A DNA stretch of 64,000 bases from Candidatus Methylophosphatis roskildensis (GTDB lineage: Bacteria > Pseudomonadota > Gammaproteobacteria > Burkholderiales > Rhodocyclaceae), in the NCBI GenBank assembly GCA_016708905.1, contig JADJEV010000001.1, positions 62,001 through 126,000 of the forward strand, written 5' to 3'. Below are positions 32,361-39,878 of this stretch, piece by piece. Every line of letters begins with the position of its first letter. The stretch's first letter is position 1. The translations under genes and the position numbers were made by a program. Below the pieces are notes generated by a model, which did not search any database, had not been told where the DNA came from, and saw nothing but the letters and a program-made list of their open reading frames with translations.

Positions 32361-33638
32361 ATGAAGATTCTCGTCATCGGTTCCGGCGGCCGCGAGCACG
32401 CGCTTGCCTGGCGACTGGCGCAGGGTGCCCGGGTGCAGAAGGTCTTTGTGGCGACGGGCAATGCCGGCACCGCGCGCGAACCCGGTCTGCAAAACGTGCC
32501 GATTGCCGATATCCCGACGCTCGCCGCCTTTGCCGAGCGCGAGCGCGTCCAATTGACGGTCGTCGGACCCGAGGCCCCACTCGCTGCCGGGGTGGTCGAC
32601 GCCTTCCGGGCAAAGGGGCTGCGCATCTTCGGCCCCCTCAAGGCCGCCGCACAACTCGAGTCATCGAAGGATTTCGCCAAGCGCTTCCTGGTCAAGCACA
32701 AGATTCCGACCGCCAGATACCAGACGTTCTCCGATCCGGCGAAGGCCCATGCCTTCGTCGACCGCGAGGGCGCGCCGATCGTCATCAAGGCCGACGGCCT
32801 TGCCGCGGGCAAAGGCGTGGTGGTGGCGACCGATGCCGCCCAAGCCCATGCCGCGATCGATTCCATGCTCTCCGGCAACAAACTCGGCGATGCGGGTGCC
32901 CGGGTGGTGGTCGAGGAGTTCCTCGAAGGCGAGGAGGCGAGCTTCATCGTCATGTGCGACGGCAAGCACGCGCTGGCGCTGGCGACCAGCCAGGACCACA
33001 AGCGATTGAACGACGGCGACCAGGGCCCCAATACCGGTGGCATGGGTGCCTACTCGCCGGCGCCTGTGGTCACGCCGGAGATTCACGCACGGGTGATGCG
33101 CGAGGTCATCGCACCGACCCTGGGCGGCATGGCGGCGGCCGGCACGCCCTACACCGGCTTTCTCTATGCCGGGCTGATGATCGACAAGACCGCCAACATC
33201 AAGGTGCTGGAGTTCAACTGCCGCATGGGCGACCCGGAAACCCAGCCGATCATCCTGCGCCTGAAGACTGACCTAGTGGAACTGATCGAAGCCGCGATCG
33301 ACGGCCGGCTCGATCAGGTTGAAGCCCACTGGGACCGGCGCTGCGCACTTGGCGTGGTGCTGGCCGCTCGCAACTACCCGGATGAGCCGCGCAGGGGCGA
33401 TGCGATCAGCGGGCTCGACAAGGGCGGCGATGACTACCACGTGTTCCACGCCGGCACGACCGACCGGGACGGCAAGGTGCTGACCAGTGGCGGGCGCGTC
33501 CTATGCGTCACCGCGCTCGGCGACACGGTTAAGATCGCGCAGAAGCGCGCCTACGAGATCGTCGACAGGATCCACTTCGACGGCATGCAATACCGGCGCG
33601 ACATCGGTCATCGCGCGCTCCTCCTGCGCAAGTCGTGA
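32361..33638 (+). CDS. purD: Phosphoribosylamine-glycine ligase
   Basis: ATP-grasp enzyme of the second step of purine synthesis. The 425-residue sequence has the N-terminal ILVIGSGGREHALAW, the grasp domain (VIKADGLAAGKGVVVA; VVEEFLEGEEASFI), the metal-site LEFNCRMGDPETQPI and the C-terminal segment GDDYHVFHAGT. Its stop overlaps the GTG start of hemF by four bases, so heme and purine genes are translationally coupled here. Confidence 0.97.
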   Translation: MKILVIGSGGREHALAWRLAQGARVQKVFVATGNAGTAREPGLQNVPIADIPTLAAFAERERVQLTVVGPEAPLAAGVVDAFRAKGLRIFGPLKAAAQLESSKDFAKRFLVKHKIPTARYQTFSDPAKAHAFVDREGAPIVIKADGLAAGKGVVVATDAAQAHAAIDSMLSGNKLGDAGARVVVEEFLEGEEASFIVMCDGKHALALATSQDHKRLNDGDQGPNTGGMGAYSPAPVVTPEIHARVMREVIAPTLGGMAAAGTPYTGFLYAGLMIDKTANIKVLEFNCRMGDPETQPIILRLKTDLVELIEAAIDGRLDQVEAHWDRRCALGVVLAARNYPDEPRRGDAISGLDKGGDDYHVFHAGTTDRDGKVLTSGGRVLCVTALGDTVKIAQKRAYEIVDRIHFDGMQYRRDIGHRALLLRKS

Positions 33639-34543
33639 GCGAGCCAGTCGATTCGGGGGCCGTCGCGGCGTACCTGCTCGACCTGCAGGCGCGCATCGTG
33701 ACCACGCTCGAAGCTGGCGACGGCGAGCCGTTCCGCAGCGATTCGTGGCAACGACCCGGCGGCGGTGGCGGCATCTCGCGCCTGGTCGAAGACGGCGCCT
33801 TGTTCGAGCGCGGCGGCTGCAACTTCTCGCATGTCATGGGAGGCGATCTGCCGCCCTCGGCCACCGCCGGACGCCCGGAACTCGCCGGTGCGAGCTTCGA
33901 GGCGATGGGCGTGTCGCTGGTGCTGCATCCGCGCAATCCGTACTGTCCGACCGTGCATCTGAACGTGCGGTTCTTCATCGCGCGCAGACCCGACTTCGAA
34001 CCGGTCTGGTGGTTCGGTGGCGGCATGGATCTGACGCCCTACTACGGTTTCGAGCAGGACGCGCGGCATTTTCACGCCACCTGTCGGGCCGCGCTCGAAC
34101 CGTTCGGCGCCGGCCTTCATGCCAGATACAAGGCCTGGTGCGATCGCTATTTCTTCCTCAAGCATCGCAACGAGCCACGCGGCGTCGGCGGCATCTTCTA
34201 TGACGATCTGAATGAAGGCGGGTTCAAGCGCTGCTTTGCCCTGACGCAAAGCGTGGGCGACGATTTTCTCGACGCCTATCTGCCGATCGTCGCACGTCGG
34301 CGCGACATGCCTTACGGCGAGCGCGAGCGCGATTTCCAGGCCTACCGGCGCGGCCGCTATGTCGAATTCAACTTGGTGTGGGACCGTGGCACCCTGTTCG
34401 GCCTGCAGTCGGGTGGGCGCACCGAGTCGATCCTGATGTCGCTGCCACCGATCGTGAAGTGGCGCTACGACTGGCACCCCGAGCCGGGGTCAGCCGAAGC
34501 GCAGCTATACACCGATTTCCTGATCGAAAAAGAGTGGGTGTGA
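33635..34543 (+). CDS. hemF: Oxygen-dependent coproporphyrinogen III oxidase
   Basis: Aerobic decarboxylation of coproporphyrinogen III to protoporphyrinogen IX. The 302-residue sequence shows the family core: FERGGCNFSHVMG, HPRNPYCPTVHLNVRFF, WWFGGGMDLTPYYGF, RGVGGIFYDDLNEGGF and EFNLVWDRGTLFGLQSGGR. It starts with GTG at 33635, overlapping the purD stop. It ends at the start of a 40-bp tandem repeat; the stop codon TGA is the first three bases of the first unit. Confidence 0.97.
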   Translation: MSEPVDSGAVAAYLLDLQARIVTTLEAGDGEPFRSDSWQRPGGGGGISRLVEDGALFERGGCNFSHVMGGDLPPSATAGRPELAGASFEAMGVSLVLHPRNPYCPTVHLNVRFFIARRPDFEPVWWFGGGMDLTPYYGFEQDARHFHATCRAALEPFGAGLHARYKAWCDRYFFLKHRNEPRGVGGIFYDDLNEGGFKRCFALTQSVGDDFLDAYLPIVARRRDMPYGERERDFQAYRRGRYVEFNLVWDRGTLFGLQSGGRTESILMSLPPIVKWRYDWHPEPGSAEAQLYTDFLIEKEWV

Positions 34544-34653
34544 AACCCCGCATGGATATTGGCTCTCCAGTCGGCAATCGGGAAACCCCGCATGAATAGT
34601 GGCTCTCCGGCCGGCAATCGTGAAACCCCGCATGGATAGTGGCTCTCCGGCCG
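34541..34653 (+). repeat. 40-bp tandem repeat, 2.8 units, at the hemF stop
   Basis: Units start at 34541, 34581 and 34621. Each contains GAAACCCCGCATG, then ATAGTGGCTCTCCGGCCGG and CAATCG, with a few mismatches. The array begins with the TGA of hemF. It is followed by a small hairpin (GCCGAA, loop GACCT, TTCGGC; 34650-34666) before the convergent purC end. No spacer-repeat pattern, so not CRISPR. Confidence 0.9.
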
Positions 34654-34687
34654 AAGACCTTTCGGCGGGTTCGCGAAGAGCTGGCCG

Positions 34688-35578
34688 CTAGCTTGCGCCG
34701 GTCAGCCGGGTCAGCGCCTCGCGATACTTGGCGCTGGTCTTCTCGATGATTTCGGCGGGTAAGGCCGGGCCGGGCGCCTGCTTGTTCCAGTCCAGGGTTT
34801 CCAGATAGTCGCGCACGAACTGCTTGTCGAACGAGGGCGGGCTGCTGCCTTCCCGGTAGGCGTCGATCGGCCAGAAGCGCGACGAGTCGGGCGTCAGCGC
34901 CTCGTCGATCAGGTAGAGCGTGCCGTCCTGGCCGAGGCCGAACTCGAACTTGGTGTCGGCGACAATGATGCCGCGCGTCCTCGCGTAGTCGGCAGCCTCG
35001 CGGTATAGCTGCAGGGCCGCGTCGCGCACCTTCTCGCTCAACGCGGCGCCGACCAGCTTGGCGCAGGTTGCATAGTCGATGTTCTCGTCATGGGCACCCA
35101 TGTCTGCCTTGGTGGCCGGCGTGAATATCGGCTCCGGCAGTTTGCCGGCCTGCCGCAATCTCGCTGGCAGCGCTGTGCCGCAGACCTTGCCGCTCGCCTG
35201 GTAGTCCTTCCAGCCCGAGCCGGTCAGGTAGCCGCGCACTACTGCCTCGATCGGCAGCGGATGCAAGCGGCGTACGACGATGCCACGCCCGTGCACCTGG
35301 GCGCGTTCGTATTCGCCTCTGACCACCGACTGCGGGTCGATGTCGACCAGGTGATTGGGCACGATGTGGGCGAGTCGCGCGAACCAGAAATTTGAAACCG
35401 CCGTCAGCACCTCCCCTTTGCCGGGGATCGGGTCGGGCAGAATGACGTCGAAGGCCGAAAGCCGGTCGGTGGTGACGATCAGCAGGTGTTTTTCATCCAC
35501 CGCATACATGTCGCGTACCTTGCCACGGCCAATCCGCGGCAGGCTTTTGATGCAGGATTCGAACAGGGGTGGGTTCAC
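34688..35578 (-). CDS. purC: SAICAR synthetase
   Basis: Joins aspartate to CAIR in purine synthesis. The 296-residue sequence has the family motifs GRGKVRDMYAVDEKHLLIV, TDRLSAFDVILPDPIPGKGE, PIEAVVRGYLTGSGWKDYQ and ADTKFEFGLGQDGTLYLIDE. The start is a GTG at 35578, where family similarity begins; the frame stays open for 39 more codons upstream without similarity. It converges on hemF, with the tandem repeat between, so purH-purD and purC are separate transcripts. Confidence 0.95.
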   Translation of the reverse strand: MNPPLFESCIKSLPRIGRGKVRDMYAVDEKHLLIVTTDRLSAFDVILPDPIPGKGEVLTAVSNFWFARLAHIVPNHLVDIDPQSVVRGEYERAQVHGRGIVVRRLHPLPIEAVVRGYLTGSGWKDYQASGKVCGTALPARLRQAGKLPEPIFTPATKADMGAHDENIDYATCAKLVGAALSEKVRDAALQLYREAADYARTRGIIVADTKFEFGLGQDGTLYLIDEALTPDSSRFWPIDAYREGSSPPSFDKQFVRDYLETLDWNKQAPGPALPAEIIEKTSAKYREALTRLTGAS

Positions 35579-35656
35579 GGCTGGCAATCCGGCAGGCAAA
35601 GCCGGATTATAGCGGCCAGCGCAACCCGAGGTTCCCGCTGGAACTTTACCGACAAG

Positions 35657-36115
35657 ATGACCGACAAGAATTCGCCGCAGGATCACCACTGGCATCTATC
35701 GATGCTCAAGCTGCACGACTCGCGATCGATACGCTGGGTGTTCCTCGGATTGGGATCGCTGTTCGTGGCGATCGGCGTGATCGGCATCTTCCTGCCGCTG
35801 TTGCCGACCACGCCGTTCATGCTGCTGGCCGCCGGCTGCTATGCGCGCGGTTCCGAACGCTTCTACCGCTGGCTGGTGTATCACCCGAAGTTCGGCCCGA
35901 CCATACGCGAGTGGCAGGCCCACCGCAGCATTCCCTACCGCACCAAGTGCCTCGCGATCGGCCTGATGGCGCTGACCATGGCAACGTCGATCGTTCTGTT
36001 CGTGCAACCGCTCGCGCTGCAACTGGGCGTGGCGGCATTCGGCGTCGGATTGGCGGTCTGGATGTACCGGATTCCGTCGCGCGATCGCATATCAGAGGTT
36101 GTGAAGAAATCGTAG
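35657..36115 (+). CDS. DUF454 (YbaN-type) inner membrane protein, C-terminus replaced by a miniature element
   Basis: This small membrane protein of unknown role has three hydrophobic segments: WVFLGLGSLFVAIGVIGIFL, TTPFMLLAAGCYA and CLAIGLMALTMATSIVLFV. The DUF454 signature is FLPLLPTTPFMLLAAGCYARGSERFY, cited here only by its first and last parts, FLPLLPTTPF and GSERFY. The last six residues (EVVKKS) and the stop are coded by a miniature element inserted at 36095/36096. Without it the frame would read VEQKR and stop at 36236-36238, overlapping the end of the opposite gene. The change affects only the tail, so the protein may still work. Confidence 0.85.
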   Translation: MTDKNSPQDHHWHLSMLKLHDSRSIRWVFLGLGSLFVAIGVIGIFLPLLPTTPFMLLAAGCYARGSERFYRWLVYHPKFGPTIREWQAHRSIPYRTKCLAIGLMALTMATSIVLFVQPLALQLGVAAFGVGLAVWMYRIPSRDRISEVVKKS

Positions 36116-36217
36116 CGAGCGGGCCGAGTTCGGTCCGAGGAGCGCAGGCGTACAAAATGGTACGTTGAGCACCGCAGGACCGAAATCGGCACGCGCAGTA
36201 GATTTATTCACAAGCTC
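36096..36217. mobile_element. 122-bp miniature inverted-repeat element, copy A
   Basis: The outer about 42 bp at each end are imperfect inverted repeats (AGGTTGTGAAGAAATC at the left; AGCTTGTGAATAAATC read inward from the right). Inside lie GGTCCGAGGAGCGCAG and CACCGCAGGACC, so the element folds into one long hairpin. It carries no gene. TCAG is repeated at 36092-36095 and 36218-36221. The ends match the IS1182-type element at 768-5788 (AGGCTGTGAAAAAATC; AGCTTGTGA). The right TCAG contains the stop codon of the NamZ-like gene on the opposite strand. Confidence 0.88.
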
Positions 36218-37420
36218 TCAGTAGAGCAGAAACGCTGAGCAGACCTCGATCCAGGCGGCCTCGTCGGCGCGGGCCAGGACTTCGAGATCCGCGGCGGTCG
36301 AGGCCGGATCGTCGACCCACAGGCGCAGCGATTCGCTGCCGTTGATCAGGTCGATCGCCAGCCGCTCGCGTTCGTACTCGTAGGGAAAATCGCGCCAGAT
36401 CGGATAATCGGGCCGTAGATTGCGCAGCGCCTTGAAGGCCAATGCCACCAAGCGCCACGGGCGGAAGGCGGCGTGATCGTAGCTGCCGTCTTCGACGTGA
36501 ATCTGGATGCCGTTGCACAACTTGCCGGCATGCTTGTGAAAGGTCGGCTCGAACCAGCATTCGCGCAGCCTGCAGCCGGCGAGCCAGTGCGGCGCGACAC
36601 GCCGCATCTCGCGCAGCAGCGCGCCGGCGTCGATGTCGGGTGCGCCGAACAGTTCGAGTGGACGGGTGGTGCCGCGGCCTTCCGACAGCGTCGTGCCCTC
36701 GAGCATGACGGTGCCGGCGTAGCAGCGCGCCATCGACAGATTGGGCGCGTTGGGGCTCGGATTGATCCAGCAGCGCTCGCCCAGCGGCCAGCCGAAGCCC
36801 GGCGCGGCCTCGGGCGCCCAGCCCTGCATCGTGATCACCCGGCAGTCGACTTGCAGGTCGGACTCGGCAATGAACCAGTTGGCGAGTTCGCCCAAGGTGA
36901 GCCCGTGGCGCATCGGCAGCGGACCGGCGCCGACGAAGCTCTCCCAGCCGGCGCGCAGCGTCAGGCCCTCCACCGGGCGGCCGGCGGGGTTCGGCCGGTC
37001 GAGTATCCACACCGCCTTGCCGTGCGCGGCGGCGGCTTCGAGCACGTAGCGCAGCGTGGTGATGAAGGTGTAGATGCGGCAACCCAGATCCTGCAGGTCG
37101 ACCAGCAGCAGGTCGAAGCTCGCCAGCATCGCCGCGCTCGGCCGGCGCACCTCGCCGTACAGGCTGAACACCGGAATGCCGTGCGCCGGGTCGACGAAAT
37201 CCGGCGACTCGATCATGTTGTCCTGCTTGTCGCCGCGCAGGCCGTGTTGCGGGCCGAAGGCGGCGGCCAGCGTGATTTCGGGCAATGGCGCGAGTGCGTC
37301 GAGCGAGTGCGTGAGTTCGCGCGTGACCGAGGCCGGGTGTGCCAGCAAGGCGACGCGTTGGCCCTTGAGCGGCGCGCGCAGCGCGGGTTCTTCGATCAGC
37401 CGGTCGATGCCGAACTTCAT
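36218..37420 (-). CDS. namZ: DUF1343 exo-beta-N-acetylmuramidase (NamZ-like)
   Basis: This 400-residue protein of the DUF1343/YbbC family includes NamZ, which removes MurNAc from the non-reducing end of peptidoglycan fragments. Landmarks are VALLAHPASVTRELTHSLDA, AAFGPQHGLRGDKQDNMIE, LLVDLQDLGCRIYTFITTL, VWILDRPNPAGRPVEGL, ERCWINPSPNAPNLSMARCY and the tail TFHKHAGKLCNGIQIHV. I see no signal peptide, unlike the secreted Bacillus enzyme. It follows the DOMON-like gene with a 9-bp gap. With AmgK and MurU the cell could release and reuse MurNAc. The stop codon lies in the TCAG at the edge of a miniature element. Confidence 0.85.
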   Translation of the reverse strand: MKFGIDRLIEEPALRAPLKGQRVALLAHPASVTRELTHSLDALAPLPEITLAAAFGPQHGLRGDKQDNMIESPDFVDPAHGIPVFSLYGEVRRPSAAMLASFDLLLVDLQDLGCRIYTFITTLRYVLEAAAAHGKAVWILDRPNPAGRPVEGLTLRAGWESFVGAGPLPMRHGLTLGELANWFIAESDLQVDCRVITMQGWAPEAAPGFGWPLGERCWINPSPNAPNLSMARCYAGTVMLEGTTLSEGRGTTRPLELFGAPDIDAGALLREMRRVAPHWLAGCRLRECWFEPTFHKHAGKLCNGIQIHVEDGSYDHAAFRPWRLVALAFKALRNLRPDYPIWRDFPYEYERERLAIDLINGSESLRLWVDDPASTAADLEVLARADEAAWIEVCSAFLLY

Positions 37421-37429
37421 GGCGCTCCT

Positions 37430-38008
37430 TCAGACGGAAAACTGACTCGTCGCGAGGTCGAGAGACAGGGCGAAGCCCTCGCGATGGTGGAAATCCGGTT
37501 GCGCGAAAGGGTGGCGCAGCGCCCAGTATGACAGGCCGCCGTCGGCGTCCTCGACCACGGCCGACAAACCGATCGCCAGTTCGGTGCAGGACTGTGGCGG
37601 CAAGGCAAGGCGCGCCTCGAGTGCCAGACTGTCCGCCATACGATGCACGTGTATCGCACTCGCGGCGATTGGGCCCTCCGCAACATCCGCCAATACGCGC
37701 TCGCGGTACCCGGAAAACGCGTACTCCGCCGACTGCCCCGAGGGCGAGAAATTCCACTCCCGGTAGCCGCTGCCGGATCTGGCCGCGACAAAGGCCTCGA
37801 AGCAGGTGTGTGCCCACAGGCGCCCGGCCGGGGCCGGCGTGTCCGCCGAGGGAAGGCGCAACTGCGCCAGATTGCCGGTCAGGCGATAGACCAGTCGCAA
37901 GCCGGCAGCATCGTACCCGGGTTCCACGACGATCGATCGCACGATCCTGGACGGCGTCTGATCATGGCAGACGAGTACGACCTGGCTGGCGTGCAGCGGC
38001 GAAGACAT
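37430..38008 (-). CDS. DOMON-like domain protein
   Basis: This 192-residue protein has the pattern of bacterial DOMON-like domains: LRLVYRLTGNLAQLRLP, GRLWAHTCFEAFVAA, GYREWNFSPSGQSAEYAFSG and LSYWALRHPFAQPDFHHREGF. Such beta-sandwich domains may bind heme or sugars, but this stand-alone family has no proven role. No signal peptide is seen. The ATG at 38008 is the first that matches the family; the frame is open upstream without similarity. It is co-transcribed with the NamZ-like gene. Confidence 0.75.
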   Translation of the reverse strand: MSSPLHASQVVLVCHDQTPSRIVRSIVVEPGYDAAGLRLVYRLTGNLAQLRLPSADTPAPAGRLWAHTCFEAFVAARSGSGYREWNFSPSGQSAEYAFSGYRERVLADVAEGPIAASAIHVHRMADSLALEARLALPPQSCTELAIGLSAVVEDADGGLSYWALRHPFAQPDFHHREGFALSLDLATSQFSV

Positions 38009-38168
38009 GTCGACGGCTGGGGATTTGCGAGACCCGTACTCTACCGCGGCTGGCCGCCGATCAGGCGAATCGACACCGTCAGCCAGGAGCCCGGGTGCGT
38101 CGCCCGACAAACCGGCGCACAATTGCCGGCGCAGGCACCGACACAACCACCACCCCACGGAGAAGACA

Positions 38169-38531
38169 ATGATCAACCAGGATACCTGCTGCACCCTCGT
38201 TCCCTACTTCAAGGTTCACGCCGGCAAGCTCGGCGAGTTCAAGGCGCTGTGCGAGCAGTTCGTCGCCAAGACCGATACCGAACCGAAGTGCGTGCATTAC
38301 GCATTCACGTTCGACGGCGACAACGCACACTGCCGTGAAGGCTATGTCGATGCTGCCGGCCTGCTCGCACACCTCGACAATGTCGGCGCAGTACTGCAGG
38401 AAGCGCTGAAGATCGCCGACATCACGCGACTCGAAGTGCATGCGCCGGCAGCCGAGATCGACAAGCTGCGCGCGCCGCTGAAGGATCTGTCACCGCAGTT
38501 CTTCGCAGTGGAAATGGGGTTCCGGCGGTAA
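38169..38531 (+). CDS. ABM-like (antibiotic biosynthesis monooxygenase fold) protein
   Basis: This small protein of 120 residues has a dimeric alpha-beta ferredoxin-like fold pattern: TLVPYFKVHAGKLGEFKALC, KCVHYAFTFDGDNAHCREGY, AAGLLAHLDNVGAVLQEAL. The sequence fits the ABM/Dabb group of small monooxygenases or dimeric proteins. The ATG at 38169 follows GGAGAAGACA. The gene is alone, divergent from the DOMON-like gene. Confidence 0.65.
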   Translation: MINQDTCCTLVPYFKVHAGKLGEFKALCEQFVAKTDTEPKCVHYAFTFDGDNAHCREGYVDAAGLLAHLDNVGAVLQEALKIADITRLEVHAPAAEIDKLRAPLKDLSPQFFAVEMGFRR

Positions 38532-38627
38532 GCGGAGTCGGCCGGCGCGGATCCCGCAAAGGGCGGTGGCTCGCGGCCCGGCATTGCACCGCGCCGTCGG
38601 CCGGACGGCTCGTGAGCAATACCCGGA

Positions 38628-39848
38628 TCAGATCACGCGCTGTGCGCGCAGCTCGTCGATCTCGGCTTCGCTGAGACCCAGCAGATCTTTCAGCACCGAC
38701 TCGGTGTGCTGGCCCAGCCACGGCCCCAGGTGCTCGATCCGCCCTGGCGTCTTTGACAGGCGTGGAATGACATTCGGGACGATGACGGTTTCTCCGAGAT
38801 CCGCGTCGTCGATTGCGAGCAGATTGCGCCGGGCGTGAAACTGTCGGTCGCCGAAGATGTCCGCAATGCTGTTCAGGGGCGCGGCCGGGGCGCCGACCGC
38901 GTTGCAGCGGGCGAGCACCTCTTCGCGCGGCAGCGACCCGCACCAGTCGCGCACGATCTCGTTCACGTCAGTCCGGCTTGCGATGCGCGCCTTCTGCTCG
39001 CCGTACAGGCTGCTCGAGGCAAGTTCGGGCCGGCCCATCGCCTCCGCCAGGCGACCGAACATCTTGTCCGTGGTGCAGGCGATCGCCACCCACTTGCTGC
39101 CATCGCGGGTCGGGAAATGGCCGTAGGGGCAACCGCTCTCCATGTGGGGTCCGTGCCGCTCCTGCACCGTTCCGTACATCGCGTAGGCTGGCGCCAGTTC
39201 GTCGGTACAGCGAAAGACCGATTCGTAGAGCGCGGCGTCGATGTACTGGCCGCGCCCGGTCTTCTCCTTGTGGCGCAGCGCGAGCAGCACGCCGACACAG
39301 CCGTAGAGCCCGGTGAAATAGTCGCCGAGCGTGGTCGAGCCGGCAGTCACCGGCGTGCCCTTGGGCATTCCCGCCAGATAGGTCAGGCCGCCCACCGCAT
39401 GTGCGACGCGGGCAAAGCCCGGGCGATCCTTGTACGGACCGGTCTGGCCGTAGCCCGAGACGCGCAGCATGATCAGCCCGGGATTGATCGCATGCAGCAC
39501 GTCCCAGCCGATGCCCCACTTCTCCATGGTTCCGGGGCGGAAGTTTTCGACCAGCACGTCGGATTTGGCCACCAGATCCTTGAACATCCGCACGCCCGCG
39601 GCGTGATGCAGATCGATGGTTACCGACTTCTTGTTGCGTCCCTCGCTGACCCAGACCAGGGTGTCGCCGCGCGGCGACGGCGTTCCGAAATGCCGGCCGG
39701 TGTCACCCCCCAAAGGATGCTCGACCTTGAGCACTTCGGCGCCGAACTCTCCCAGGATGCCGGCGCAGTAGGGTCCGGCCACCACTGTCGCGAGGTCGAT
39801 GACACGGATGCCCGTGAGGGGCAGATGTTCAGATGGTTGAGGATCCAC
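38628..39848 (-). CDS. CaiB/BaiF family III CoA transferase, second gene of a pair
   Basis: This 406-residue CoA transferase is of the formyl-CoA transferase/CaiB type, which move CoA between acids through an aspartyl-CoA intermediate. The catalytic aspartate is D176 in TTLGDYFTGLYG. CoA-binding landmarks are GPYCAGILGEFGAEVLKVE, NKKSVTIDL, LVENFRPGTMEKWG and MLRVSGYGQTGPY. The start is a GTG at 39848. It lies 30 bp after a paralogue of the same type. The pair resembles two-subunit family III enzymes (as in succinyl-CoA:malate or benzylsuccinate CoA transferases), but the acid substrates cannot be read from the sequence. Confidence 0.88.
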   Translation of the reverse strand: MDPQPSEHLPLTGIRVIDLATVVAGPYCAGILGEFGAEVLKVEHPLGGDTGRHFGTPSPRGDTLVWVSEGRNKKSVTIDLHHAAGVRMFKDLVAKSDVLVENFRPGTMEKWGIGWDVLHAINPGLIMLRVSGYGQTGPYKDRPGFARVAHAVGGLTYLAGMPKGTPVTAGSTTLGDYFTGLYGCVGVLLALRHKEKTGRGQYIDAALYESVFRCTDELAPAYAMYGTVQERHGPHMESGCPYGHFPTRDGSKWVAIACTTDKMFGRLAEAMGRPELASSSLYGEQKARIASRTDVNEIVRDWCGSLPREEVLARCNAVGAPAAPLNSIADIFGDRQFHARRNLLAIDDADLGETVIVPNVIPRLSKTPGRIEHLGPWLGQHTESVLKDLLGLSEAEIDELRAQRVI

Positions 39849-39878
39849 GCTCGTTCTCCAGGTTCCCGGACAGCGGGC

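Noticed and set aside
34541..34653. CRISPR array
   Set aside because: The 40-bp units are directly adjacent without variable spacers, and no cas gene is in the window.
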